From: Halobacteriovoraceae bacterium
Lineage (GTDB): Bacteria; Bdellovibrionota; Bacteriovoracia; Bacteriovoracales; Bacteriovoracaceae
Assembly (NCBI GenBank): GCA_020635115.1
Contig: JACKAK010000002.1
Location: 124,001-188,000, forward strand
Direction of reading: 5' to 3'
DNA length: 64,000 nucleotides
The position numbers and the translations under genes are program-made. The notes beneath the pieces are model-generated. The model saw only the letters and a list, made by a program, of their open reading frames with translations. It was not told the origin of the DNA and searched no databases. Position 1 is the stretch's first letter. Every line of letters starts with the position of its first letter. Below, piece by piece: positions 9,510-18,126 of the stretch.

Positions 9510-11409
9510 ATTTTGGTGGCCGATATAATATTTTAAGTTCAACGTCGGCCTGAATTTTTTCTCCGGGTTCAGGAAATTGTTCAGACACAACTCCAATTCC
9601 ACGATGCTGCGCTTTTAGTCCCATTTTTTCAAGAATTTGTTGAACCGTTTTTTTATCCAATCCTTTTAAATTTGGAATTTGACTTTGTCCATATTTTTTA
9701 CTTGCTGCATTTTTTACTTCAATTTTATCTATAACAAATTTAGTTTTCGTTTCAGATTGTTTAGCAAAATTGTGATATCGTTTATCATTATAAAGTATGT
9801 GCTGGGCAATTTCTTTAAACACTGGTGCGGCCAACTGGTTTCCATAATACTTCTCACCCTGAGGGCCATCAATATAGACATAAATAACAAATTTATTATC
9901 TACATTTACAGGATAACCAATAAATCCTGGAATATATCCAGTGTATCCACCTTGTCCATCAGGTCTTTGAGCAGTTGAAGTTTTACCTGCAATAGTAAAA
10001 TGTTCAATTTTTGCATTTTTCCCAGTTCCATCTTCAACAGCTTCAATTAACATTTTTTCAAGTTCTATGGCCGTATTTTCTCTAAGAACTCTTAAAGGCT
10101 CACTAGGTTGTCTATTTTTTAGTAGCGTTGGTCTTACTAAGATTCCTCTATTTGCAATTGTTGCATAGACAGAGAGCATTTGTATTCCTGTTACAGCAAT
10201 CCCCTGTCCAAAGCTGATATTACTTAGACTTAATGGGGATACATTCTCAGTTGTAGGTCCTATTCCTCTCGATTCACCTGGAATTTCTACCCCTGTTTTT
10301 TCTCCAATTCCAAATATATCTAATGTTTTTTTTAAACGAGGATATGTTAAGTCAAATGCGAGTTTCGTTGTTCCAACATTTGAACTATGTTTAATAATAT
10401 CAGATACAGATAGCCATTCGTATTTCTTCACTGATTCTGCTTCACTAATAATATGATCTTCAACTTTGAGTCTTCCTCTTTCGCAATAGTAATTTGTATC
10501 AGGTTTGGCAATGTTTTGTTCCAAGGCCGAAGCGACAGTTAGAATTTTAAATATTGAACCTGGTTCAATTGGATCGGTTGCAAATGATAATTTTCTGTCT
10601 TTAGAATTTGATTTTTTTAAATTATTTGGATCAAATGTTGGATAATTTGCAAGGGCCAGTAATTCTCCAGATATGACATCGATGATACCAACTCCTCCCA
10701 TCTTTGCTTGGCTTTCAAGTACCATTTTACGTAGATATTTTTCAGCAATTGCCTGTAGCTCAATATCTATAGATAAATGAATGTCTTTACTCTTGGCCTT
10801 TTTATTTTCTTCATTTTCAAATTTTACTGGCCTTCCTTTGGCATCTTTAAAATACTTTACAACCTTAGCTCCTCCTTTTAGATCTTCATCAAAAAGATAT
10901 TCCACCCCTGCAAGTCCAGAGTTATCAACTCCAACAAAGCCTAATATTTGAGAGGCCATCTCATTATTCGGGTAGAATCGCTTTGGAACTTTTTCAATAT
11001 AAATGCCTTCAATTTCTTTGATTTTTGCAACTTGTTCATCGCTCAGTTGTATTTTTCTCGCAATCCATGTGTATTTATTTCTTTTTAAAATCTTCATCTT
11101 AATTTGCTGAAAATCTAAGGAAGGAACTATTTCAGTCAAAGTTCTATACGAAGAAAGACCATTTTTGACGTTCTTTGGTATTGTGAAGATGCTGTAAGTT
11201 TTTATATTGATGGCCAGAGGTCTGCCATTTCGATCATAAATATCTCCACGATTTGAGTATACTTTGTAAGTACGAATTGTCTGTGATTCAAAAAAGGCCA
11301 ACAATTTAGCGCGATTTACCACTTGAATATAAAAGGCCTTACTTAGTATAAGAACTAGAGCAAGACAAAAGAGAACAAAAACAATTGTTATACGTTTTTT
11401 ACTAACCAT
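9502..11409 (-). CDS. ftsI: FtsI/PBP3-type transpeptidase with C-terminal PASTA domain
   Basis: Class B penicillin-binding protein of 635 residues. A single N-terminal membrane anchor (about residues 8-27) precedes the pedestal domain with RGDIYDRNGRPLA. The transpeptidase motifs are intact: SIFK (catalytic serine, near residue 284), SSN near 341 and KTS near 474. A C-terminal PASTA-like domain (residues about 570-633, PNLKGLDKKTVQQIL) follows. The enzyme crosslinks septal peptidoglycan with the FtsW polymerase encoded at the other end of the cluster. It starts 4 bases after ftsL and overlaps murE. The PASTA tail makes it look more like spore-type or Gram-positive PBPs than E. coli FtsI. Confidence 0.94.
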   Translation of the reverse strand: MVSKKRITIVFVLFCLALVLILSKAFYIQVVNRAKLLAFFESQTIRTYKVYSNRGDIYDRNGRPLAINIKTYSIFTIPKNVKNGLSSYRTLTEIVPSLDFQQIKMKILKRNKYTWIARKIQLSDEQVAKIKEIEGIYIEKVPKRFYPNNEMASQILGFVGVDNSGLAGVEYLFDEDLKGGAKVVKYFKDAKGRPVKFENEENKKAKSKDIHLSIDIELQAIAEKYLRKMVLESQAKMGGVGIIDVISGELLALANYPTFDPNNLKKSNSKDRKLSFATDPIEPGSIFKILTVASALEQNIAKPDTNYYCERGRLKVEDHIISEAESVKKYEWLSVSDIIKHSSNVGTTKLAFDLTYPRLKKTLDIFGIGEKTGVEIPGESRGIGPTTENVSPLSLSNISFGQGIAVTGIQMLSVYATIANRGILVRPTLLKNRQPSEPLRVLRENTAIELEKMLIEAVEDGTGKNAKIEHFTIAGKTSTAQRPDGQGGYTGYIPGFIGYPVNVDNKFVIYVYIDGPQGEKYYGNQLAAPVFKEIAQHILYNDKRYHNFAKQSETKTKFVIDKIEVKNAASKKYGQSQIPNLKGLDKKTVQQILEKMGLKAQHRGIGVVSEQFPEPGEKIQADVELKILYRPPKYE

Positions 11410-11413
11410 CCAC

Positions 11414-11746
11414 TCACTTAATTAAAATGATTTGCTCCTGTTTTGGTGTATTAAGATTATATTTATTTGCCATCAAGTGCAAATTCTTAACACTTAAAAG
11501 TCTCGCTTTTTTTGCTTTCAATTCTTTTTGAACTGAGTTTACGGCCAAAATCTTTTTATCAAGAGCGTTTAACTTGTATTCCATTTCTACATTAGTCATT
11601 CTAAAAAGAACAACAAGTACGCCAAGAATTGTAATAGTTAAAAAAATGGGGAGGCCTTGCGAACTGAAAATGATATTTTTCATTGACTCAATACATTTTT
11701 CAGAGAATGTTTGTTTTGTTTTCTTTCTTAACTTTGGCCTTTTCAT
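11414..11746 (-). CDS. ftsL: FtsL-like cell division protein
   Basis: Small bitopic protein of 110 residues. A basic cytoplasmic tail comes first, then one membrane segment near residues 32-50 and a predicted coiled coil (MEYKLNALDKKILAVNSVQK) of about 45 residues. This is the FtsL architecture. FtsL forms a divisome complex with FtsB and FtsQ that activates FtsW-FtsI. Sequence conservation in the family is poor, so the call rests on size, topology and position between rsmH and ftsI. Start ATG 11746 is preceded by a strong AGGAGGG. Confidence 0.85.
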   Translation of the reverse strand: MKRPKLRKKTKQTFSEKCIESMKNIIFSSQGLPIFLTITILGVLVVLFRMTNVEMEYKLNALDKKILAVNSVQKELKAKKARLLSVKNLHLMANKYNLNTPKQEQIILIK

Positions 11747-11770
11747 AAACCCTCCTGGTTTTTAAAAAAA

Positions 11771-12691
11771 TCATTTTTTTACAGCAATTCTAAGTTTTGC
11801 TGAACGTGAACGTGAATTTTCTTTAACTTCTTCTTCACTTGGTAGAATTGGTCTCTTGGTTAAAATATTCAAATCTTCTAGCTCTTTGAAAGAGTGCTTT
11901 ACAATTCTATCTTCTAGCGAATGAAAGCTAATCACAAATATTTTACCATTTTTTTTAAGCAGTGGCACAAGACCGGGTAAAACATTTTTTAGAACCTCTA
12001 GTTCTCTATTGACCGCAATGCGTAATGCTTGAAAAGTTCTTGTAGCAGGAGAAATTCTACCGAAACGATTTTTCTTTGGGTAAGCATGAAAGCAAATGTT
12101 TTCTAATTCCTTAGTTGTATTTATCGGAGATTTGATTCTTGTTTCAACAATTGTTTTAGCAATTCTGCGAGAATAACGCTCCTCTCCATAATGGAAAATG
12201 AGATCTGCAAGCTCACCTTCTTCATACGTATTTATTATCTCTTTCGCTGATACTTGATCAGAAACTGATCTATTATTCATTCTCATATCTAATTCGGCAT
12301 CATTTCGAAATGAAAAGCCTCTAGAATCTTTGTCAAAATGATGACTCGAAACACCAAGATCAAGTAAAATTCCATCTAATCCGTAGTTTTCTCTAAATAA
12401 CTCATCTTCACCTACTAGCTCAGGAAAGTGGACAAAATTAGTATCTAATAAATGAATACGACTTTCATACTTTTTTTGCTGAATATTTTTTCTACCATTT
12501 TCTAATGCATCTGGATCCTGGTCTGTAGCGATGACTTTTGCGTTTGTAAATTTCTCTAGAATTGCAAAGCTATGACCTCCAGCTCCAAATGTGAGATCAG
12601 CAAACAGCACCTTGTCATTTGCTTTTGCATTTTCATCAAAATAATCAAGTATTTCATTCTTAAGAACCGAATAGTGCTGTGTATAAATCAT
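11771..12691 (-). CDS. rsmH: RsmH 16S rRNA (cytosine1402-N4)-methyltransferase
   Basis: SAM-dependent methyltransferase of 306 residues, standard for RsmH (MraW). Conserved features include HYSVLKNEILDYF at the N-terminus, the SAM-binding motif LTFGAGGHSFAIL, ATDQDPDAL, GILLDLGVSSHHFD and the catalytic-region segments FSFRNDAELDMRM and ISFHSLEDRIVK. It methylates C1402 in the ribosomal decoding centre. The start overlaps the mtnP stop (ATGA). The usual upstream partner mraZ is not seen. Confidence 0.97.
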   Translation of the reverse strand: MIYTQHYSVLKNEILDYFDENAKANDKVLFADLTFGAGGHSFAILEKFTNAKVIATDQDPDALENGRKNIQQKKYESRIHLLDTNFVHFPELVGEDELFRENYGLDGILLDLGVSSHHFDKDSRGFSFRNDAELDMRMNNRSVSDQVSAKEIINTYEEGELADLIFHYGEERYSRRIAKTIVETRIKSPINTTKELENICFHAYPKKNRFGRISPATRTFQALRIAVNRELEVLKNVLPGLVPLLKKNGKIFVISFHSLEDRIVKHSFKELEDLNILTKRPILPSEEEVKENSRSRSAKLRIAVKK

Positions 12692-13527
12692 TTTAATATT
12701 ACTTTCATCGTTTCATTTAGTTTTACATTTTTTGTCATAATGACATTTTTATTAAATTTTTCATATTTCAGTTCATGATGTGAAAAATAAGAGATTAATT
12801 CTTTTATTAAAATACTGGCCTGTACTTGATTATACTTCATCGTAGTCACTACTTCTTCTACATTTACATTTTCTTCTTTCCAACAATCAAAATCAGTCAC
12901 AAGTGCTAATGTTGAATAGGCCAATGCCGCCTCTTTTGCCAAAAAGGCCTCTGGTACGTTTGTCATCCCTATTACACTGGCCCCAAAAGATCTGTAAAGT
13001 TGTGATTCTGCTCTGGTTGAAAATTGTGGGCCTTCAATGCAAATATAACTTCCATTTTTTTGAATAGAAATTTTTTGTTTTACTGCAAGAGTATAAATAA
13101 TATCTTTTAATTCATTTGAGATCGGATCAGCACAAGATACGTGTCCTACCACACCATCTTCAAAAAAAGTCCTTTTTCTAAGTCCTTTAGTCCAATCTAT
13201 AAACTGATCAGGTAAAAAAAGTGTTTTGGGCGGGAGTTCTTCCTTGAGAGAACCCACTGCTGAGACAGATAAGAGAATTTCTACACCAAGTTTTTTAAGG
13301 ACAAAAATATTGGCCCTATAGTTGACTTCACTTGGAGAAAATTCGTGATTTGCTCCATGTCTAGCAATAAAATATGCTCTATCACCTTCTTTTGTACCAA
13401 CAGTGTAAACAGGAGTTGAAGGCCTACCATATGGGGTATCAAATTCAAGTTTTTCAAGAATTTCCACCCCTTCAATATTGTATAGTCCAGAGCCCCCGAT
13501 AATAGCAAATCTAATTTTATCTTTCAT
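12688..13527 (-). CDS. mtnP: S-methyl-5'-thioadenosine phosphorylase (PNP/MTAP family)
   Basis: Purine nucleoside phosphorylase family 2 protein of 279 residues. It starts with the phosphate-binding IGGSGLY, followed by ARHGANHEFSPSEVNYRANI, SAVGSLKEELPP, FIDWTKGLR and CIEGPQFSTRAES. The MTDF-type segment LVTDFDCW is the variant associated with methylthioadenosine rather than guanosine substrates. The enzyme would split methylthioadenosine into adenine and methylthioribose-1-phosphate during methionine salvage. It is the first gene of the transcript that continues into the division and wall cluster, an unusual leader for a dcw operon. AGAGGAG precedes the ATG. Confidence 0.9.
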   Translation of the reverse strand: MKDKIRFAIIGGSGLYNIEGVEILEKLEFDTPYGRPSTPVYTVGTKEGDRAYFIARHGANHEFSPSEVNYRANIFVLKKLGVEILLSVSAVGSLKEELPPKTLFLPDQFIDWTKGLRKRTFFEDGVVGHVSCADPISNELKDIIYTLAVKQKISIQKNGSYICIEGPQFSTRAESQLYRSFGASVIGMTNVPEAFLAKEAALAYSTLALVTDFDCWKEENVNVEEVVTTMKYNQVQASILIKELISYFSHHELKYEKFNKNVIMTKNVKLNETMKVILK

Positions 13528-13606
13528 GTTCCACTCCTCTATGGACTATAGAATCGTATAATGACATAATGCACTTTACAACAACAAATGACGAAGGAAT
13601 GTCAAA

Positions 13607-14818
13607 ATGAAAATGCTTATCTTTATATTACTGTTTTCTAGTAATCTCTTTGCACAAAATTATTTTGTAGAGCTTAAAGCAAAAGATTCTAATGAAAGAA
13701 CAAAACTAGCAGAAATTATCCATATTGATCAAGTATTAGGAGATAGAGTTTATTCAGTAATGAATGAAAAACATCTCAAGTATATTCAAGAAAATTTTCC
13801 AAAACAAATCGTTCAATTTTATATGATAAAAGATGAGCACGTCCACGATGGCCTTAGTGTGCTGAGTGATGAAATAGAATTTCCAAAGGGAGATGAACCA
13901 TATCATACATATGATGAGGTATTGGATGAGCTGAATACATTAAGTAAGAAATATTCCAATATTTCAGAACTTATTACAATTGGTCAATCTGTTGAAGGAA
14001 GAGAAATACCTGCACTTATCATTAAAAATAAATCGCTATGGCCAAAGGAAAGTTTGCCTCCTGGAACATTAATTGTTGGAACTCATCATGCGAGAGAACA
14101 TCTTTCTACTGAAATTCCCCTATTAGCGATTAACTATCTTCTAAAAAATTATCAATCAGATGAAGAGATTAAAAATTTGATCGACAATCGTGAGATTATC
14201 TTCATTCCTATGCTTAATCCAGATGGAGTGATCCATGATATAAAAGGCAAAAAATATAAATACTGGAGAAAAAACAGACAAGAAAACCATAGTGGAGATC
14301 TGGGAGTTGATCTTAACAGAAATTATTCTTTTATGTGGGGAACTGGTGGTTCTTCAAGTAGAACTTGGTCAGATACATATATGGGGCCACATCCCTTTTC
14401 TGAACCAGAAACACAGGCCATAAGAAAAATTGTCGATGAAAAACCAAATCTTAGAGTACTTTTAAGTGTTCATACATTTGGTGAAATGATTCTGTATCCT
14501 TGGGGCCATAAAACAGAAGATGTTGTGGGCAAAGATGGATTAGTGTTTAAAAAAATGGCACAAGACATGGCCAAGTGGAATAAGTATAGCCCTATGAGAG
14601 GAATCGATCTTTACAAGGTCTCAGGGGACACTTGTGACTGGGCCTATGGAGAAAAAGGGATTTTTTGTTTTACCTTTGAACTCTCCCCAAGATTCTCCAG
14701 ATCTCGAGGAAATTTTTATCCAGGTACTTCGATAATTGAAAGTACTTTTAGAGAAAATCTTAATCCAATACTTTACTTGATTAAAAATAGTGCAGATCCC
14801 TATAGCGTTATAGAGTAA
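13607..14818 (+). CDS. Secreted zinc carboxypeptidase, M14 family
   Basis: Exported peptidase of 403 residues. A signal peptide (about residues 1-16, ending SNLFAQ) is followed by an inhibitor-like propeptide of about 95 residues and an M14 catalytic domain. Zinc ligands are visible in THHAREHLSTE (HxxE, near residue 160) and in LSVHTFGEM (third His, near residue 290). The substrate-binding segment VDLNRNYSFMWG and the catalytic glutamate in CFTFELSP are also present. It is likely a periplasmic or extracellular digestive carboxypeptidase. It is transcribed divergently from mtnP, with GAAGGA upstream of the ATG. Confidence 0.93.
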   Translation: MKMLIFILLFSSNLFAQNYFVELKAKDSNERTKLAEIIHIDQVLGDRVYSVMNEKHLKYIQENFPKQIVQFYMIKDEHVHDGLSVLSDEIEFPKGDEPYHTYDEVLDELNTLSKKYSNISELITIGQSVEGREIPALIIKNKSLWPKESLPPGTLIVGTHHAREHLSTEIPLLAINYLLKNYQSDEEIKNLIDNREIIFIPMLNPDGVIHDIKGKKYKYWRKNRQENHSGDLGVDLNRNYSFMWGTGGSSSRTWSDTYMGPHPFSEPETQAIRKIVDEKPNLRVLLSVHTFGEMILYPWGHKTEDVVGKDGLVFKKMAQDMAKWNKYSPMRGIDLYKVSGDTCDWAYGEKGIFCFTFELSPRFSRSRGNFYPGTSIIESTFRENLNPILYLIKNSADPYSVIE

Positions 14819-14891
14819 AAAAAATTTTACTTAACTAGATTTTATTGACTGATATACATCACCAAAGTATTTTATTTATTTGGAGGTAATT

Positions 14892-16106
14892 ATGTTGGCC
14901 TCTCTTGGTCAATTACAAAAAGAATATCAATCGCTAAAGTCGAGGCATTATAAAAGAGTGAAACAATCTCAAGAGGTTTTGCAAAACGCTTGCAAAACCT
15001 CTGCTGAAGAATTTTTTGATGGACTAAAAGGAGCAATCAAAGATCCTAGTTCTCTATCAGCTCTCAACTTAATCAAAGACTCTGTCGGATCTAGTGTTTG
15101 GATAGGGCATTCCTATATTAAATTTTTGAACTCATTGATAGACTTTTCTAAGAATGATTTTTCCCACTTAGATAATTTTAAACATCACTACATAATAGAT
15201 CATGTCATTTCTCAAACACCAATCAAAGAGACTCTGATAAGTGATCAAGAAATTTTTCAAGCAATCTATGAAGATCTAGAATATAGTTATGCAAATCCAC
15301 ACTATGAAACAACTTTAAGAGTACCTAAAATCGCCGAGACAATCGTTCTTGTTTCAGGAGTTTTTAATGAGCTTTTTAAAACTGAAGCATTCGAAAGAGC
15401 TGCCGCTCATTTATCTAAAAAGTACTCAATTCGATATATTAATGGACAGGTAAGTGGGATCAAAAGTTCTTTTCATAATCAAGATATGCTTTATGAGCAG
15501 ATCTCAAAACTGGTTAAACATAATCCAAAAGAAAAATTTTATTTGTTTGCTTATTCAAAAGGTGGAATTGACGCCCTTCATATGATGGCCAAATACAAAG
15601 ATTTTGCACGTGAGCATATTCAAGGACTCAGTTGCATAGCTTCACCCATTCAGGGTTCCTCGCATATTGAAAGCTTAGTTTTTAAACTGGCAGAATTTAT
15701 ACATAACCACAATGGCACAGGAATATACACTGATAGTGAAAGAGACTTAGAAAAAATCTCGCAAGAATTTCAAAAATGTTTGTTAGAATCATTTAGACTT
15801 AAATGGCTCGAAGAGAATAAGGACAATCTGCTTTACGGAGCTTTTTACACTTCTGTTGCTCTTGAATCTCAATGGTATGAAAGTCACCTTTGGATGGTTC
15901 TTGCTAAAATTATTTTTAATAGCTCTAGTGCAAATGATGGAGTTGTTGAAGCAAAACTTGCAAAATTTCCAGAGAACTTTCCAGGGATTAATTTAGGAAT
16001 AGTAAAGGGCCATCATTTAATTAGTGCGCGTTCTAGCTTTTATTCGCAAGAAGCACTTCTCGAGGCACATATTATTTTTCTGCATTATAAAAAATTTCTT
16101 AACTAA
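14892..16106 (+). CDS. Alpha/beta-hydrolase (lipase-like) family protein
   Basis: Protein of 404 residues without a signal peptide. The first 140 residues are helical and unrecognised. From about residue 150 an alpha/beta-hydrolase core can be traced: IVLVSGVFNELF, then FYLFAYSKGGIDAL near residue 220, where YSKGG is the nucleophile elbow (serine about 221) of lipase/esterase type. SCIASPIQGSS and a late SANDGVVE plus GHHL could supply the acid and histidine. The substrate is unknown. Start ATG 14892 has GGAGG at ideal spacing; an in-frame TTG at 14880 precedes the ribosome site and is rejected. The stop overlaps that of convergent mglA by 3 bases. Confidence 0.7.
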   Translation: MLASLGQLQKEYQSLKSRHYKRVKQSQEVLQNACKTSAEEFFDGLKGAIKDPSSLSALNLIKDSVGSSVWIGHSYIKFLNSLIDFSKNDFSHLDNFKHHYIIDHVISQTPIKETLISDQEIFQAIYEDLEYSYANPHYETTLRVPKIAETIVLVSGVFNELFKTEAFERAAAHLSKKYSIRYINGQVSGIKSSFHNQDMLYEQISKLVKHNPKEKFYLFAYSKGGIDALHMMAKYKDFAREHIQGLSCIASPIQGSSHIESLVFKLAEFIHNHNGTGIYTDSERDLEKISQEFQKCLLESFRLKWLEENKDNLLYGAFYTSVALESQWYESHLWMVLAKIIFNSSSANDGVVEAKLAKFPENFPGINLGIVKGHHLISARSSFYSQEALLEAHIIFLHYKKFLN

Positions 16107-16708
16107 ATTCTACTTTCTTCTTGAATATTTGTCCTCAGATTCATAAGTACGAGTTTGCTGATACCTTTTAAAGTTTCAAAAACTCCATTTCCTCGAGTTG
16201 CACTGGCCTCATATTCTGAAAATTTCCATCTGTTAAGCTGAGAAGATAAATCATCAACTGAAGAAACATTTGGAAGATCTCTCTTGTTCCATTGCATAAC
16301 AATTGGAATAGTAGTCATACTGTATCCTTGTTCTGAAAGGTTCTTTTCTAATCCTTTCAAACTTTCTAGATTGGCCTCCATTCTTTCGACTTGGGAGTCG
16401 GCCACGAAAACAATTCCATCTACACCACGTAAAATAAGCTTTCTACTGGCCTCGTAAAAAACTTGCCCCGGCACTGTGTATAAATGAAACCTGGTATTAA
16501 AACCTCTAATCTCTCCAAGTTCCAGAGGTAGAAAATCAAAAAAGAGCGTTCTTTCATTTTCAGTGTTAAGAGTAATCATCTTGCCCTTATTATCCCCACT
16601 GGTCTTTTGATAAACGTATTGGATGTTTGTTGTTTTTCCACAAAGTCCAGGCCCATAATATACAATTTTACAGTTAATTTCTTTCGTGTGGTAATTCACA
16701 AATGACAT
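16103..16708 (-). CDS. mglA: MglA-type Ras-like GTPase
   Basis: Small GTPase of 201 residues. The P-loop GPGLCGKTTNIQYVY near residue 18 is characteristic of bacterial MglA. It is followed by FDFLPLELGEIRGFNTRFHLYTVPGQ (switch II; PGQ replaces the DxxG of Ras) and MQWNKRDLP, the NKxD base-specificity motif. MglA sets the leading pole in gliding or pilus-driven cells and in predatory bacteria. It is translationally coupled (TGATG) to the roadblock-like gene upstream, the expected MglA regulator arrangement, within the dnaX-ybaB-recR operon. Confidence 0.93.
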   Translation of the reverse strand: MSFVNYHTKEINCKIVYYGPGLCGKTTNIQYVYQKTSGDNKGKMITLNTENERTLFFDFLPLELGEIRGFNTRFHLYTVPGQVFYEASRKLILRGVDGIVFVADSQVERMEANLESLKGLEKNLSEQGYSMTTIPIVMQWNKRDLPNVSSVDDLSSQLNRWKFSEYEASATRGNGVFETLKGISKLVLMNLRTNIQEESRI

Positions 16709-17190
16709 CAGGCCTCTCCACTAAATGAAAATAAATTGTCCATTTCATCATCTGAAATGTCGTTGAATAAAAATCTATCATCTTTTTTTTGTTTTGTTGA
16801 AAAATCCAAATTTTGAATCTTATCTCTGTAGAAACGCAATTTAGATTTCAATTGCCCAGGATTCATTTCCTTAGAATACATCGTTCCAAAATAGTATTCA
16901 GTATTATTAATTTTCAAGGGAAGAACAAATACACCACTTGAACTTGAATCAAATGACAAACGAAACTCTTTCATCGCTTCAGCGTCTTTTATAAATGCCG
17001 CCAAACCGGCCGAGGCCTGCCAAACCCCCCCGAGCAATGCACAAATTGAATTTAAATCTAAGCTTTTTTCCTCTACTGAATTACTATAAACCAAGATGCC
17101 ATCATATCGGCAAATAAAACATTGATAATTTTCAATAAAACTCGCTGGATTTTTTTTAAAGAATTGACCTATTTCTTTGCCTAAGTTCAT
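16708..17190 (-). CDS. Roadblock/LC7-like protein, probable MglA partner
   Basis: Protein of 160 residues directly upstream of mglA and overlapping it by one base. The central region, ICRYDGILVYSNS followed by a long helix with LLGGVWQASAGLAAF, resembles a Roadblock/LC7 fold, the fold of MglB, the GTPase-activating partner of MglA. It is longer than typical MglB and has an acidic C-terminal tail (NDISDDEMDNLFSF). The MglB-like role is inferred from context and a weak sequence resemblance; no catalytic residues can be assigned. Confidence 0.65.
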   Translation of the reverse strand: MNLGKEIGQFFKKNPASFIENYQCFICRYDGILVYSNSVEEKSLDLNSICALLGGVWQASAGLAAFIKDAEAMKEFRLSFDSSSSGVFVLPLKINNTEYYFGTMYSKEMNPGQLKSKLRFYRDKIQNLDFSTKQKKDDRFLFNDISDDEMDNLFSFSGEA

Positions 17191-17204
17191 TCTTAACCTT
17201 TCAG

Positions 17205-17798
17205 TTATAACGCTTGTCTATTTTCAAGTGCCTTTGAAATTGTCATTGCATCTAAGTATTCTAGATTACCACCAATCGGTATGCCAAATCCTATTCTTTC
17301 CACACGAATATCGGAGGGTAATTCATGCTTAATGTAAGAACACGTTGCATCACCTTCAACGGAAGGGTTAATCGCTAAAATGACTGATTCAATCTTCTTT
17401 TGCTCAATTCTCTTAAAAAAATTATCTAATTTTAATTCTTGTGGGCCTACTCCCATAAGAGGGTTAAGTACTCCACCTAAAATATGATAGACCCCTCGAT
17501 AGGTATCACTTTGTTCAATGGCCATGCAGTCGGTGATTCTTTCAACAACACAAAGAGTTTTATCCTCCCAACGTTGTTGATTTGAGCAGATTTCACAAAT
17601 GGCCTCATCACTAAAAAGCCCACATTCTTCACAATATTTGATCTCTGAGAGGTTTTTTATGGATTCGCCAAAAAGTTGCAGCTCTGTTGTTTTCCAGTTA
17701 ATGAGTGACATCACATATCTCATCGCTGATTTTGGGCCGACACCTGGCAATTTTGAAAATGAATCAACAGCTTGTTGAAGTTTACTAGGATACTCCAT
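17205..17798 (-). CDS. recR: RecR recombination mediator
   Basis: RecR of 197 residues, the usual length. It has an N-terminal helix-hairpin-helix (FSKLPGVGPKSAMRYV), a zinc-finger motif with cysteines in YCEECGLFSDEAICEIC, and a Toprim domain (LCVVERITDCMAIEQSD, ILGGVLNPLMGVGP). RecR works with RecF/RecO to load RecA at single-stranded gaps. The order dnaX-ybaB-recR is widely conserved in bacteria and supports the call. Only 3 bases separate it from ybaB. Confidence 0.97.
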   Translation of the reverse strand: MEYPSKLQQAVDSFSKLPGVGPKSAMRYVMSLINWKTTELQLFGESIKNLSEIKYCEECGLFSDEAICEICSNQQRWEDKTLCVVERITDCMAIEQSDTYRGVYHILGGVLNPLMGVGPQELKLDNFFKRIEQKKIESVILAINPSVEGDATCSYIKHELPSDIRVERIGFGIPIGGNLEYLDAMTISKALENRQAL

Positions 17799-17801
17799 AC
17801 C

Positions 17802-18116
17802 TTAAAATAATCCAGGTATATTTACACCACCAGTAACCTTTGACATCGCACTTGATACCATTTCTTGAGATTCTTTCACGGCCTGGTTAACTGCTGTTTT
17901 AATAAGTTCTTCAAGCATTTCAACGTCTGATGGATCCACACACTCTGGATTAAGTTTTAAATCCAGCAGCTCTTGTTTACCGTTTATACGAATTGTCACC
18001 ATTCCACCACCTGAAGAAGTCTCTAGCTCCCTTGTTTCAAGTTCTTTTTGTAATGTGGATAACTTTGACTGCATTTGTTGGGCCTGTCTCAAAAGAGCAT
18101 TCATATTTTTGGCCAT
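17802..18116 (-). CDS. ybaB: YbaB/EbfC family nucleoid-associated protein
   Basis: Protein of 104 residues, typical for the YbaB/EbfC family. The N-terminus MNALLRQAQQMQSKLSTLQ forms the dimerisation helix, and the central SSGGGMVTIRINGKQELLDLK is the family signature. These proteins bind DNA as dimers and are found next to dnaX and recR in many bacteria, as here (10 bases after dnaX). Confidence 0.96.
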   Translation of the reverse strand: MAKNMNALLRQAQQMQSKLSTLQKELETRELETSSGGGMVTIRINGKQELLDLKLNPECVDPSDVEMLEELIKTAVNQAVKESQEMVSSAMSKVTGGVNIPGLF

Positions 18117-18126
18117 TTTTTTCTCC

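Noticed and set aside
9503..9602. N-terminal extension of murE to 9602
   Set aside because: It would read about 100 bases into ftsI; ATG 9509 gives a normal MurE length and a coupled start.
13534..13562. TATAAT at 13557-13562 as promoter for the M14 peptidase
   Set aside because: No acceptable -35 box at 16-18 bases spacing, so it was not listed.
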